Position numbers and translations under genes: made by a program
Part shown: piece after piece, positions 12,256-26,100 of the stretch
How the letters are laid out: each line of letters begins with the position of its first letter
How positions within the stretch are numbered: the first letter of the stretch is position 1
The notes under the pieces: model-generated
Databases searched by the model: none
The model's input: the letters and a program-made list of their open reading frames with translations, nothing else
What the model was told of the DNA's origin: nothing
From: Antedon mediterranea
Lineage: Eukaryota; Echinodermata; Crinoidea; Comatulida; Antedonidae
DNA: 64,000 nt
Direction of reading: 5' to 3'
NCBI RefSeq assembly: GCF_964355755.1
Contig: NC_092673.1
Location: 437,001-501,000, forward strand

Positions 12256-13999
12256 AAGAAAATATTAGCGTCATTTTTGTTCAGAATTCGAAGTAAATTG
12301 TGATAATAGGTTATAGGGCGAGTCGTGGACTTTGTTCGCATAGTTACAAAATCGGCACGATTGCAACGATGCAAGTCATGCAGACACAGGCGTGGTGTCC
12401 ACACCAGTATCCAGGGGGTAGTAATACAACGATAATAATTAGTCAGTCCTAATATTTTATTTGTGATTTAATTATGACACAATAACGATACCGGAAGCTA
12501 TTGCAGCAGTTATGTATACCGTATCTCAATTAGATTTCAATTATTCAATCAATCAATCAATCAAAATAAGCCTACGTGATACTAGGGTCGTAATTTATGA
12601 TCATTAAGAATAAAGTCAATATGTATTAAGGTGCTATCATTTGACATATAAATTGATTTCAGATATCATTATAAAAAAATGGCCTTACTCGTCTTCCTAT
12701 TGTTTAATAAGGTAACCCTATTAGTTAAACTTGTTTTACTCCACAAAACTAAAAATATTGTTGTCCTGATTGTTTGTAATGTAAGACAGGACCAGAATGC
12801 AAAACAGATTTTCTTTTACCTGATTGTGTAATCCTGTATAAATTTATTAAATAAAATAAGCAAATAACAAGGAGAATTCGTATATGATGAGGGAAGGGAC
12901 CGGGTATTGAACATTGATTGTTATTTCTAAATGTAAACGCTGTTAGTTTTACGTGTGAACTACATTGATCATTTTGTTCGTGTGAACCATCTGTAAGTAG
13001 ACGGCTGTTGGGCCTACAGCATTATTTGTCTGTTCACACCGTGATGGTCAGCGTATTCCCGCCAAGTGTTGGGTCAACATTCGAACAGATTGCAGCCATG
13101 GTCAGTTAAACTATATCATAGTTAATTATACGAATCCTATTTGACATTTAAATAAGGCAATTAGGACGGCCCTTAAGTTAACACGACAACATATGCCGTA
13201 GATGTTATATTTGGCTTATGCAAGAAATGTGGCATGGGCGTCATGGATAGTGCGTTTACGAAACTTAGAGCGTGGCGATATCATGAGTGTGCGTTTGCTA
13301 GGGAAGGGGAGGGGTAAGTTTACCTTGCGTACGCCACTCATGTGTGTGTATTCTACTCTCTAAAAATTACACGACCACTCTTCATCTAGATACAGCCAAA
13401 TCGGTTTATGCATCGGTTTACTTTTTCGCAACTTTGTTGACAAGGAACCTTCCCTCTTTTTGCAAAAAAATGAACGCCGCGCGCAATTGTAACTCCGGAG
13501 TATTACCATTAAGAATTCAACAAACTTTTTTTGTATCACATGTATAACTTAAGCCGCCGAATCGAAGTGTTTACTGAAGTGAAACTGTAAATTTAAACTG
13601 CAAGGCACAATTCATTGTGTTTTCAGTTTGGAAATAGACAGTTCCTAAAAAGTCATGGCGAACAGAGAGCTAGACAAAAACTGATGTGTACAGAGCAAAG
13701 ATTGTCTTGAGTCTAAAACAAACTACCGGCAACGGTATAATAACAAAGGCGTTGAAAAGAAAGGGAGAGGAGTAAGTTAGCAAAACAAGTTTTGGATAAA
13801 CTTGCAATGTTGAAAGAGGTTAAACACTAAGAGCAGCGGGAAGCTTTGATGTTCTGGTGTTTGGTAGAAAACATTCGGTGTTAGGTGGAGACGGTGTATG
13901 TACATAATGACTAATGTCTTCCTAGTTCACAAAATAACAATTGTATGTGTAAAGGGCATTTCACAGCCAAGTTCAGATTAGTGACCATAGTATTTTAAG

Positions 14000-14099
14000 C
14001 TAGGTTCACACGCAACGCAACGACGAAGGCGCTACGCAAGTGAGTTGACCAATCACAATCGACAGTTTTTAAGTTATCCATCGCGTCGTGTTTGGTCAA
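14000..14099. mobile_element. Half copy of the foldback element
   Basis: Shares with the 14.8-kb element the order CTAG, CGCAACGCAACG, ACGCAAG, TTGACCAATCA, CGACAGTTTT and ATCGCG. Only one arm is present, so it is a solo arm or a strongly degraded element. Confidence 0.55.
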
Positions 14100-14798
14100 A
14101 ATACAAGCTTAAAGAGCAAAAATAATTATTAATAGAATTATAACACGAAACATTTTGTTTAAATGTGCTTAAAAGAAAATGTTTAAATAAACAAAACCCA
14201 TGGAATTTCACTTCTTTGGGTTCGCTCTTCGGATCGAACGTGATGTTTGCTTCTTTTTATAAATATTGATTCTTAAAATGTGATGTCAACAAAATTCAAG
14301 GTTGTGCATGTTACCGTGCTGCGGAACCAATATGAGTAGGTAGTGATATTAATATCATAAAATAATAATAAAGCAAACTCATTTATTTATGGCAGGTATT
14401 AAATGAGGTATCAAACGCTGGGATATATAGACCACAAGTTACAAATGAAATACACGTTTAAATCATTACGTTAATAGTAAGTAGTTTGATAACAATGGTT
14501 ATAATATAATAGCCCGGAGTAAAACACAGAGAGTACACACGGTATTAATGTGTGGGTGGGTGCGGGTGCGCATGCGTGTGTACTTGGATTGTGCCGAGTG
14601 CAAAAAGTGGTGTAAAAAGTGCTGAATTTTTACAAACAATAGTGTGTAAACCACTAACTATTTTACACCTCATGCTCAAATTCTCCAATTTGTCGAGCTA
14701 TTTCTTGGACGGTCATCCAAAGATAAATTAATTAGGTTCCTGCAAAAACAATGATATAAACAGAGTACTGAGTTACAAACAAACCAAAAGGTTTAGTT

Positions 14799-15077
14799 CC
14801 CACTAGCGACGCAATACAAGGACGTAGACGCAACGCAAGATAATTGACCAATGGCAAGCGACAGTTCGAATACTTCATCGCTTGTGATTGGCCACATTAC
14901 ATGCGCCCGCTAACGTTCTTGCGTTGCGTAAAAGTTGGAAATCCATGCGTGAATCCCACTAGAGACGCAACACAACAACGTAACCAATCACAAGCGATGG
15001 CTTATTTTAACTGTCGCTTGTCATTGGTCAATTCGCTTGCGTCGCGTCTACGTCCTTACGTTGCGCGTCCTAGTGGC
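14799..15077. mobile_element. Foldback element with about 100-bp inverted arms
   Basis: Left arm (14799-14900) and right arm (about 14977-15077) are inverted copies, roughly 80% alike by eye, beginning CCCACTAG and ending CTAGTGG. Each arm holds GACGTAGACGC, TTGACCAATG and CATCGCTTGTGATTGG. The middle has another CCCACTAG (14955-14962), so the element may be compound. No coding capacity. Confidence 0.75.
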
Positions 15078-15343
15078 CTGGGAGCTAAGCTTAAATGAGT
15101 TACAAACACAATGAACCAGCCATTAACGATGTACACAACTATTTATTATCAAAACAGTTGATGAAAAAAAAAGTTTCTCGAAACTAATATATAAATACAA
15201 AATATATCGCAGATTTTTCTTGCTATTTACACATTTCAAATAGTAATTTGTAATCATTATTTATACACACAAAAATATATAAATCACGGGCGATCGTCAA
15301 AATCCACGACATTTTTTTAGAGGGTAAATAACAGTATAAGAAT

Positions 15344-15631
15344 AACAACTTGTTATTATGAGGCGTACAAATTAAATATTAAGTTGGACAATAAACTGTT
15401 TAGACCTAATGAATACACAGACCTATAAGGCAGGTCTAACAACTTCTTGTTATTATGAGGCGTACCAATTCAATATTAAGTTGGACAATAAACTGTTTAG
15501 ACCTAATGAATACACAGACCTATAAGGCAGGTCTAACAACTTCTTGTTATTATGAGGCGTACCAATTCAATATTAAGTTGGACAATAAACTGTTTAGACC
15601 TAATGAATACACAGACCTATAAGGTAGGTCT
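15344..15631. repeat. 97-bp tandem repeat, 3 copies
   Basis: Copies begin at 15344, 15438 and 15535; each runs from AACAACTT through TGTTATTATGAGGCGTAC to AGGTCTA. The copies differ at only a few sites, so the duplication is recent. Confidence 0.93.
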
Positions 15632-16879
15632 ACCGATATTTTCGACGATATCGTCACATTATTATTATCGGTCTTTTTTATTTCCGAATCCCGTCAGATA
15701 AATTCTCCATCTTAATATAATTTATTTTCAGAGGTGACAAAGGCAATGGATTTTTGTCGAGGCACAACACAATTATCTCAATTTTGATATTTCCATAATC
15801 AGGATGAGTTTGTAAATTGAGGGCAGTATACCATATTCCACCTCCTTATTTGATTTTATTAAATTTTAAAAATATATATTTTTTTAATGCAAGGCCCTCT
15901 TAAAAGTATTAAAAAACTATTATACATCATATTCATTAATCTCCTGATTTTTTATCTTCAATAATCATCTATCGGCTATTATACATATTACAATAACATT
16001 ATAGATGTTGTTTACCATTGGTAAATCGCATAATGCTATAGTTTGATTGCTTTAACATCAATCAAACAATTAGTCTGTTTTCGAGTTGTAACAATCCTGA
16101 TGTAAATTACAATTAAATAAACAACACAACATGATTTCAACGACAAAAAAAAAAGAGTTTCTCCAAAAACGACGAGAAACCAAAAAAACTAATCCAATCA
16201 CTAAAATGATAATTCTCGATAAAAACAACAAATTATTAACAAAAATCACTATCTTACTTTCTTGGTTATTGCACTGAAAAACAGTATTCTAATTTCACAA
16301 TTTGAATACAGTTAATTAATTACTAATTAAAAAATAAGACTTGATTGATTTTATCGTCTATATATCTAATATCACTTATTTCAGTTGGTGATAAAGGTTA
16401 CACCGCAAATCATTTATAAAAAAAAAGAAATTTACCAATTAATTTCTAGAATATAAATCTGTTTTAGCTTCAATTCACATTTCTTTGAGGTGTCATCAAT
16501 GACATGCTAATTAGCTCTAATAAATTCATTAAAAAATGCCTTAATGTAAAAAAGTAAAAATGGTAATTCTCCTCCCTTCCCCAGCAATTTGCATTAAACC
16601 TGCCGTTTGCCTAATTATCACATTAAGGCACGGTTTCATCTTCAACAGTACACATTTTCTTTATAACACTTTTATGGAATTTACATAAATTTACATTATA
16701 GAATATACATGATAACAGTGTCAATGTCATTTGTTCTCTACGCCTACTAAAAAAAAAATCATAATAAATTAATAAATATTATTTTTTAAATATTAAATGC
16801 CAATCAATAATCCGTCAGTCAATCAATAGCTACAGCTGTAGAGGGCGCATTATCAGTTATTTGTTACAAATCATATAAA

Positions 16880-16965
16880 TTTATTTTTCTCAAACTGTAC
16901 AACTATCTTACAATTTAGTCTCAGCTTAAAGCCTGACACCCGTTCAACTTTTCTACAAATTTATT
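16880..16965 (-). promoter_or_regulatory. Candidate polyadenylation signals of gene 1
   Basis: AATAAA on the minus strand occurs at 16965-16960 and 16885-16880, about 30 and 110 nt after the stop codon. In such AT-rich DNA the hexamer is frequent by chance, so only the position supports the call. Confidence 0.35.
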
Positions 16966-16994
16966 TCAAAAACGATAAAAATCTTGATAGATGA

Positions 16995-17104
16995 TCAATG
17001 ACTTTTCTCTTTCTTTATTTTCTTTTCACTTTTTTGATCCTTTTCTTTCTTTAATTTCTTATTATCTCGCGTTTTCTCCTTGTTTGTATGCCTAGGAACA
17101 ATAT
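16995..17104 (-). CDS. Gene 1 exon 10: lysine-rich C-terminal tail and stop
   Basis: Residues 481-516, ending at TGA (16997-16995). Thirteen of the 35 residues from 482 on are lysine, mixed with acidic residues (LKKEKDQKSEKKIKKEK). No hydrophobic segment or GPI-type signal is seen, so the protein should be soluble. By analogy with other secreted EGF proteins a heparan sulfate or matrix contact is possible, but that is inference. Confidence 0.87.
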
Positions 17105-20100
17105 CTGAAAAAAGAAAGAAATTACGTACTGATGAAACCAGATGATGAGAGAATTACTGAATGTTAAGGAATCATGTTTGCTGCCCTCTAGAATAGTTTA
17201 AAGTTTATATTTTGGACTTGATGTTAAAAAAAAGAAAATATTTAATAATAATATCCTGGATTTAAAGCACCTAATGTTGTGAAACCTCTAATTGCTGTAC
17301 ATATTATTACCCTGTAATTACTTGTTTAATTTAATTTGTAAGAAATGTAAAATGGTTACTTACTATGTTGACAAAAGCGACCTTTTGTGTTTGCTGGGCA
17401 CAAACATTTTCCACTATCGCATCTGCCGCCATTCTTGCATGGCTTTTTACAAGTTGCTAAAAAGAAAAACAAATTCAGCAATTAATAATTTGTTCACATA
17501 ATTTCATGTAAAAACACAATCATTATTTAACTATCATAGTCTTGCTTATTTTTACAATTGTATTAAATATTTTATTATACGAAAATATTTAAAAATTTAA
17601 TAGGTAAAAACGTTATGTTTTAGCTCTTTTCTTATATATATATTTTATGTATAATTATGGGTAAATAATATTTAGCAATACTTACATATTTGACAACGAG
17701 CTCCTTTATAGCCTTCTTTACATTTACATCGATTGCCTTCCATACATTTCCCATCATTCTCACAAGTGGGAGAGCATGTTGGTTTATCTATAAAAAAAAG
17801 ACAAACAACATTGAAAATTAAAATACAAATATTCACTTATGAAATGTCTCTCCGACACATGAAAATAACCAAATATTTATACCAAGTTAAACTTTAAATA
17901 AAATTGCTCATTTTCAAGTTTAAATTAATGACAGTCTTTAGTATAGGGGGTGTGTTTATTTGAAACTAAGTCTGTATCCCTTTGATAGAGTTGTAATGTA
18001 GGACACTCCATGGCCTTACAAACAAGACAAATCATAATCTTTCAACAACAGACGTTTTTTTTTACATAGTAGCACGCCTATCAGTAACAATAACGCAGGG
18101 ACAGACTACAAACAGACACACTGCAGCTTTCCCAAACTTCCATAGGGAAAACGACGTCAATTTTACGAAACAAACCAAAAATGTAAAATCATCATCAAGA
18201 TTTAGGCTTCTTTTGGTTAAATCACCTTGTTTTTAAATACTTAAACAAAGTTAACGTTAAATTAAAGTTAACCAAACTGTTATTTGTTGTTGATCATTAT
18301 CATTGATCACTCATTAAAAAGTGTTTATCAAATGATCTGTTTTTGTCGATGAGGGATCTCTGCAGTTACAAAAACAAAATGTGTTTCACAACTTTTACTT
18401 GTTACCTTAATAATTATTATAATTGATTATTGTAAAGAGAATTCATTAAAGTATTTTATTAAATATTAAGTATTCTATTAAACTTTTTCACAACATACTA
18501 TATTGTATTTACTATCCTTTTTGAAGAATAATTTTGATTAAAATCTGAGTATTTCTGGACAAAATAAGGTTCCTTTTTAAGTTAAGTGAGTTTTTAATCC
18601 AAGATTCAATGGAGACCTGAACCTGTCACTTTTGAATGGCCGGTTGTTCAACCACTTCATAACCCCTTTACCAGTTTTAAAATTTTGATTAAACCACTTT
18701 AACAATGAAATACCTCACAGTTGTCGTGGACTTTAAAAAGTCACTAGTCATGCTTTTTTGTCGATTGGCAAGTGAATTTGTTGAGGTCACAAGAAGTGTA
18801 GCAAACGAAGGGACAATTAACAACTAATGAATAAAGGTATAGAGCCAGGAAATCCTTAAAGCTGTCAACTTCTTTGCGTATTCCTGCAACATCATCGCCG
18901 CAGGTTTGCAATGCGTGGTATGCGTACCATGTGTGTACTTAATGATTACGTGTACATAAAGAATTATAATCTTTAGCGTATGGGTATGTTTATGAACATT
19001 CTTTGTACACATTATACAACTAAGCACGTTTACTGTACAAACTTAATTCACATAAGTAAATACTACCGTATATATTATATTATATCACTATATATAACCC
19101 AAAAGGATAGTAATCATGTACTTATCCAATGTGATATTTATCTTTTAATATCCCAAATTATAAAATAATCATGTCTTACTAATAAAATATAGGTTTACAG
19201 TAATAAGATTAAGATTATATTAAAAAAGTGTTTAAATCACAATCAAAAATATTAATTTAAAAAAAATTGTTTTACTTTTAAATACCAAAGTGCTAAATAA
19301 TATAATTATATGTTACTTTATTTATTACAAAGATGTTTTATCTACATTTTGAAATGTTTAGAAGTTAAAATAGTTTAAAGTTGTAACATAAACACAAATA
19401 TTTTGGTGTTTTCTTACAAAATTTTTCTTATGTTATAATGAAATAAATGGCTGTAGTTGTTATTCTGATTTTGTTCACTAGCATTACAAATCCTCTAGGT
19501 GTTAGAGTCTAGACGAGAAGGAAACTTTACAATTTAAATCACGAAGACAAGAACTAATTGACAACAAAAAAATGCATTTCCAAAAATAACTTCTTGAAAG
19601 AGTTTACCAGCCACAAACTTATAATCTAGCAACAAAATATGTAAAGTTTTTGCTTTTGGTAACAAATAAATATTTTAAAATTGTAATTATTGTATCTATA
19701 TATAAATTTACGTAAGGGCAAAATTCGGTAAATCGCGCGTTATTTCTAGAATGTTTACTCGATGGTATATAAAGTTGGTTCGTACTTTCGGTACTGATTT
19801 TAACCGCCTGATGTAACCCTGTTTACTAATTAAATTGAGTTCGATAATTAGTTATTGACGATTAAAACGAATTTAGGTTCAACGATTTGCCCCAAATAGG
19901 GGTGTTTTCCGATCGTGGTATACACTGTCTAATGGATGTCCATCTTGAAAAATACCCGCCACAAAAATTCGAGGAGGCTTCGCATTTTCCTATCTCCTCC
20001 TACGATAATTGTTTTTAATAGCTGAAAACCGGTTGAACAGCTCGAGTACAGTATCATAATGTTGAAGACAGGCCGATTTTCTTTAAAAAATACTATTTTG

Positions 20101-23100
20101 ATAGATTTAATATACGTTTATGCAAATGTATTGATTTGAAATGAATGGAACATTCCAATCTCTGTTCCACAAGTGTCTATTCCCTCAGGCGTCGTAAAGG
20201 CAAGTACTGTATACCATGGAGGTCCATGTGTATACTCATAACAGAAATTCGATCCATTTTTTTTTCAATCTGTGCTGCAGAGGTTGGATATAGATTTTTT
20301 TTAACGGATAATGAGCTAGCGTTTTCAGTCGCCGTATATTATGTACAAATCTTTATTATTGCAGTTAAACCACCCACGTGACATCATCACCCTTCCCTCA
20401 CTGGCATGAGTAGCGTTGTAAAGCCAGTAGAGGATAGGCCTACGGTGCATCACATGCCCTAAACTTCATTCATCTGGATGTGCACACTGTCCTCTTTGAT
20501 CACTACATTGAAGTTCATTCATCATCATTTATGTGCACACTGTCCTCTTTGATCACTACATTGAAGTTCATTCATCATCATTTATGTGCACACTGTCCTC
20601 TTTGATCACTACATTGAAGTTCATTCATCATCATTTATGTGCACACTGTCCTCTTTGATCACTACATTGAAGTTCATTCATCTGGATGTGCACACTGTCC
20701 TCTTTGATCACTACATTGAAGTTCATCATTTTTTTTAAACTGTAACACCATTAGTGGAGAATGATAGAAAGATAGGAGCTAAAGCTATATTCTATCAGTC
20801 ACATGAATTAACCTCAACAGACTATTTATATTCAATAATTTATTATATTAAATTATTTAGTAATAAAAATATTGTGCTTTGTGCCAAAAGTATATAATTG
20901 ATAAATTTTAAATAATCACATGTGAATTCCTGTGCCTAAAAATTGTCTAAAACTTTCAAACTTGATACGTTTTGACGGCTGGAACCAGAGTGCTTCAAAT
21001 CAACTATTACACAGCTAACACTTTAACAGTGACTTTTTCTTAATAATGCTTGTCGAAATGTATTACTGTTGATCTTTCAGTCAGACAGATGTTGCTAGTG
21101 ATAAGGTGTCATACGCAGTACCTGACCCACACTCTCCCCCAAGACTGGGGAAGGGGTAATACTAAGTTTCTCAAAGGATTAATAAATTAACGGACGAAGA
21201 ATTAAGGAAGGCAAAAAATAGAAATTGGTGAATTTAGATGTGTCTGGAAATTAGTGGTTGAAACAATGTGGTAAGGAGGTAGATATGACTGTTACAAAAA
21301 GTTGAAGGCTACTTAAGTCACATTTTATTAGGCCGAACATTAAACAATCCCTCTGCTTCTGTCTCTGCTTTTACTTCAGAAAGAAGAGATTACTATTTGC
21401 AACATGCTTTAAAATAAAACTGCATTGTTGAATCCAGCAAAACAGTTGAGGTACCAATGTCCCTGCATGTGAAAAATAAACTAACGTGACTAACTAGTTC
21501 CTAGAGGTCCTCAATATCAAAAGATTCTTAATAATATGAATACTTATGGACCATTTAAATTGGTGAAGAGGTCAAGTAAGGTCAATTAAAATGACTGGGG
21601 TAAATCCTAAATTAGTAATCAATACAACTGTCAGTACTTTCTTGCATTACTCACTCTTACAAGGTGAGACATTTACTGGGCCAAATATCAAATCTGTACG
21701 CATTTTTTCTGTTCTGAATGCAAATAACAAACATTATAACATTTTAAATGTCATTGTGAAATCAGTCATCATCTTCTATTTGGCTCTATTGTATGCTATA
21801 ATGATCATCTACAGCAGGTAACTATACATCATCTACAACAGGTAACTATACATCATCTACAGCAGGTAACTATACACTTTTGTTAAACTTACTGAATGAT
21901 CTCATAAAACAATTTTCTATTTTAATATTATCAAAAATAATTGATACAACTTTCAAGTATGAAATCAATCAACCAACAAATTGTAAATCACATTTTTACA
22001 ATCGTTTGTGTCTTAGCTTCCGGACTTTTTCACAACTTACAGAAAGATCTAATTGTTTTAAATCTATGTCAAGTAATTAATGCAGAATAAAAGATAACAA
22101 GTAATTTCACAAGAATATCAAAATCGCTATATTTATATGATTACTCATTGACTGATGATTAACTATCTGACTCACAAAAACTATAAATAAAATAAGTTTA
22201 ATGCAAACATTTTGTCACTATGATTCCTGACTTTGAAGTATTATGCTGTAAAATAATTACTATTTTTAGGTTTTTATTTCCAGAATTAGTAAAACCTTTG
22301 AAAATTTCAGGTAGAAATAACCAAGTTAAGGTTGTCAAGATGAAGTATTAATAAATTCATTAAGAACTAAGGTTATTATATTGCACATTTATTATAAAAA
22401 GAAATATACAGTGTATAGAATATAAAAAATTACACTTATACAAAGTATCAACTATTTATACAGCATACTATCCAAATCAATAATTGAATAAAAACTGTTT
22501 TCCAATCAAAAAAAAAATTACCCTTGTATCCCAGCATACGATACAGTGCAGTAAAAAATTAATTAGAGAAAGTGAATCCAGACTTGTGTGTTTAACACCC
22601 CCACCCTGTCTTGGCAGCAATCAGGGATGTTAACACAGAAAAGGGAAGTAGAAACACCGTAAGGAAGACAGGAAGAACATTAATAAGTTAAGAATAATTA
22701 ATAAGTGGCGTAGAAATCTAAAGATTCACACTAAACTATTTCCTGATATATCTTGTAGAAATGAGATTATGTATTTAGGTCACAAATAAATGACATTTGA
22801 ATAGACAACAAGGCCCTAGGGACCACACCCTACGACCTTGCCCTAAAATATGATTTTTATTTTTATTTGTAATCACTGAATGAATTTAAATTGAATTTTA
22901 TTACTACTTATCCAGGATGATGAAATTAACGCATATTCGGACTCGGAGAATTGTAGATAAATCAAATAAAGAATAAGCTTCCGTGGGATTGCAAATTAAT
23001 TAATTGGATTTAATAAAAACTTGCATTGCTAAACATCCAGTAAGCCTTAAGGCAGTACAAATGGACAAAAAGATTACAAGTGAAAAACTTTGAACCAATA

Positions 23101-26100
23101 ATGTAGGTTATGAGCAATTTGAGGTATTTTAAGTTAAAATTTGTAAACTTGTCAAAAACCTTAGTCATGATCCGATATAAAACAAAGGATTATCAATATC
23201 ATTGATTTGGAAACCTATAAACTAGTAATATTGCTAAAGGCCTGTTCACACACAAAAAAGTCAGTTATGTTCTACACCCTTTTATTCAAAAGAGAATATT
23301 GCGGTAATTTTTCCTTTTCTGTGTGAATGGGACTTCAGTGAAAGGTGAAAATTGAATGAACAGCTCTGTCTACACTATCAAACTATTTAAAAGTGTGATA
23401 TGCGTAGATATGGTAATGAAATGCCCAAATATGGTAGTGATGACATCATGTGCATACTGTATGGGCACATCACATTTTTTTGTCACATACAGTTTGATAG
23501 TGTAGACAGAGCTTACAGAATAATACACTTACCATTTTTAGATTTGTCTATCTTGCAGCACAAGACACCAGACACAAGACCTGGTTGATAAGAACAGGAT
23601 GGAATACCACTTTTCTTGTGTCCATAGAAAACATCTATTCTACCACCAGCTAAACACGATGACTTGTTCGGTCTTCGTTGCGAACAATGTCTACCAATTC
23701 CACCCATGTTGTCTTCGTGATTCTTTCCTGAACACCTAAACAAATTTGGTAATATATTATTTATTATTAACATACCATTTATAATACATCATTGGCACTC
23801 AATACTATGAAGATAGTAAACATAGTCAATTAAATACAATATTTTATTTCTCAAAATCAACTGCTTATTCCAAAACTAAAAGATAAACAGAATGTTATTA
23901 TATCAAGTTGATCTTAGACATATTATAAGAAGAGAAATAAGGTAATATGTAACAGAGGAAGACTCATAGTACAACCTGTACAGGCAACGGTTAGCATTTA
24001 CACACATAAACTGATACAGTTAAAAATTCAATTAAATCAATTGTGACATTCAGCTCAAAATGTGTAAATCAAAATTGAATAATGTTTTAGATTGATTTTG
24101 ACAAATTATACGTCTCGTTGAAATATGTTTCAACACACGCTGAAGCTGCGGAGTCCCAAAAGAGAACCAGGGTATTCCCGTCGGCATGTCTTTAAGATCG
24201 CATCCAAGATGAGGTAGAACGTTACATTAGTCATTGGGCTTTAGATGCTCCCAGTAGTAATGCAATTCAAACCATGTATAACCTAATATTAGGATTATGA
24301 TTATGATAAAAAAAAATTAACTGAACATAAATAGATGTTAAATAGATAATGAAATAAATCATGAATGTACCACTAGACTTTCGGGTTAAAATCAAAATCG
24401 TGAGGCATTTAATAAACAGGCAAACTTTCTTATAATTACGTGACATGTTTTAAGAATACTATTCTCATCATCAGAGCTGAAATCAACACCTTATATACCT
24501 GTTACACAGTTGTATTTAAATAATTAAATATTGTAGATGATAGATATTCCACCACTGTAATTTATAAGTTAATATTTATGCAACTACAAGATTTAACTTT
24601 CAATCTATTTCAAAATGATTTTCACTGTAATTGAAAATATTTGTTGTAAAGAAATTGTAGAATAAATATTTATTTTTGAAAAGTCATTCTGATCAAATGA
24701 CTATGCTGCTTAGGTTTGTATTCAAAGGAAGTTATTTATTTTTGGGATATAGAATCTGTTGTTTCACTTTTAAATCTAAATTAGTTTGACCAACGAGACA
24801 ATTTAAATGTATTGTTTAATTTGAAAACGCATTAAATATAAATAATAAGTATGATTTATGGCCACCTGTAGGATTCTTATTCTTTTCTCTATACATTGTA
24901 TATATCAACTTGGTGAATAGCATAAACTGTAACACTAATAATAATATGCAGATATAATAGTAACTTGGTGAATAGCATAAACTGTAACACTAATAATAAT
25001 ATGAAGATATAATAGTTTTTTATAATATAATTTGATGATATGTATTTTTGTACTGTTTGTATTGTATTGCCGAGGGCCCCAATGATCAGTTGTGATGGAT
25101 GGGCTACCCTCATGAAACATGGTCCAATAAAAACAATAAATAATAAAATAAGACGACTTATTATTTTGCTTGCTCACTTTGAACGAAAGAAAGAAAGATT
25201 GTCAGATTCAATTGGCTGCTCATGTCTTGTTTACAGATTGATTCATTTTAACATTTGTAGTTCATTTAAAACATTAATCCTCACATTTCCATTCATCCAT
25301 CCTTGATTAGTCACAGAACAAGATAAAGCATGAACTTACACATGAGTACGGTATGTTGAGTACAAGACTAACTTGAGATCTAAGTGAACCGATATGTTTC
25401 TGCTTGACGTACTAACATTATAAAATGATTCATTGAAATATTATTAACGAATCAATATAAGTAATCGGCATAAACTACTGTAGATTACAAATATTAGCAA
25501 CACATTTAATACCAATCAGATAAAACTTGTGAAACATGTTTTATAGCATTTATTATCTATCATTTAAATATAAATCAATCACAATTATTCAATAAAATAA
25601 AAGCAATAAAATAATCAATATTATAACAATTTGTTGATCAATGAATATAAGAACTATATGTTAATGATATTTTTTCAGGTGTATGAACAGAAGAATGACC
25701 TCTAGCTCTTAGCATTTAAAAACCTGAATTTGTAGATAAAAAAGCTTATTTCCCTACCATTTTGCCATGTCATATAAACTTAAGTCTGTCTGCTGGGACT
25801 TGGTACCTGTCCATCTACGACTCACGGGAGCCAATTTTAATGTCAGTGTATAGTCTGAGCATGCCTAAGCACTACTATTTGTATAATCTTTTCAGAATAG
25901 CCTCTGAGAAGTCTTTAGTCTAAGGACCGGTTCCTTGTATATAGGGACGACTATTTAATCATTTTGAACAACAAAAATCAGTTTTAAGCATTGAGACTCA
26001 TAGCTACTCAAATAAATAATATAATAAATAATATGAGAGTTTGCTAATTTATGCTAATTTCCTGCTTTCAATGTTTAATGTTATCAGCATCAATCAATTA

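Larger units (their letters stand above)
10000..16994. other. Intergenic region between gene 2 and gene 1
   Basis: No exon with credible splice sites and coding character was found. Contents: MITE copy 2 (12098-12255), half foldback element (14000-14099), full foldback element (14799-15077) and the 97-bp tandem array (15344-15631). The part just above 10000 must carry the gene 2 promoter, but no clear motif was seen. Confidence 0.5.
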
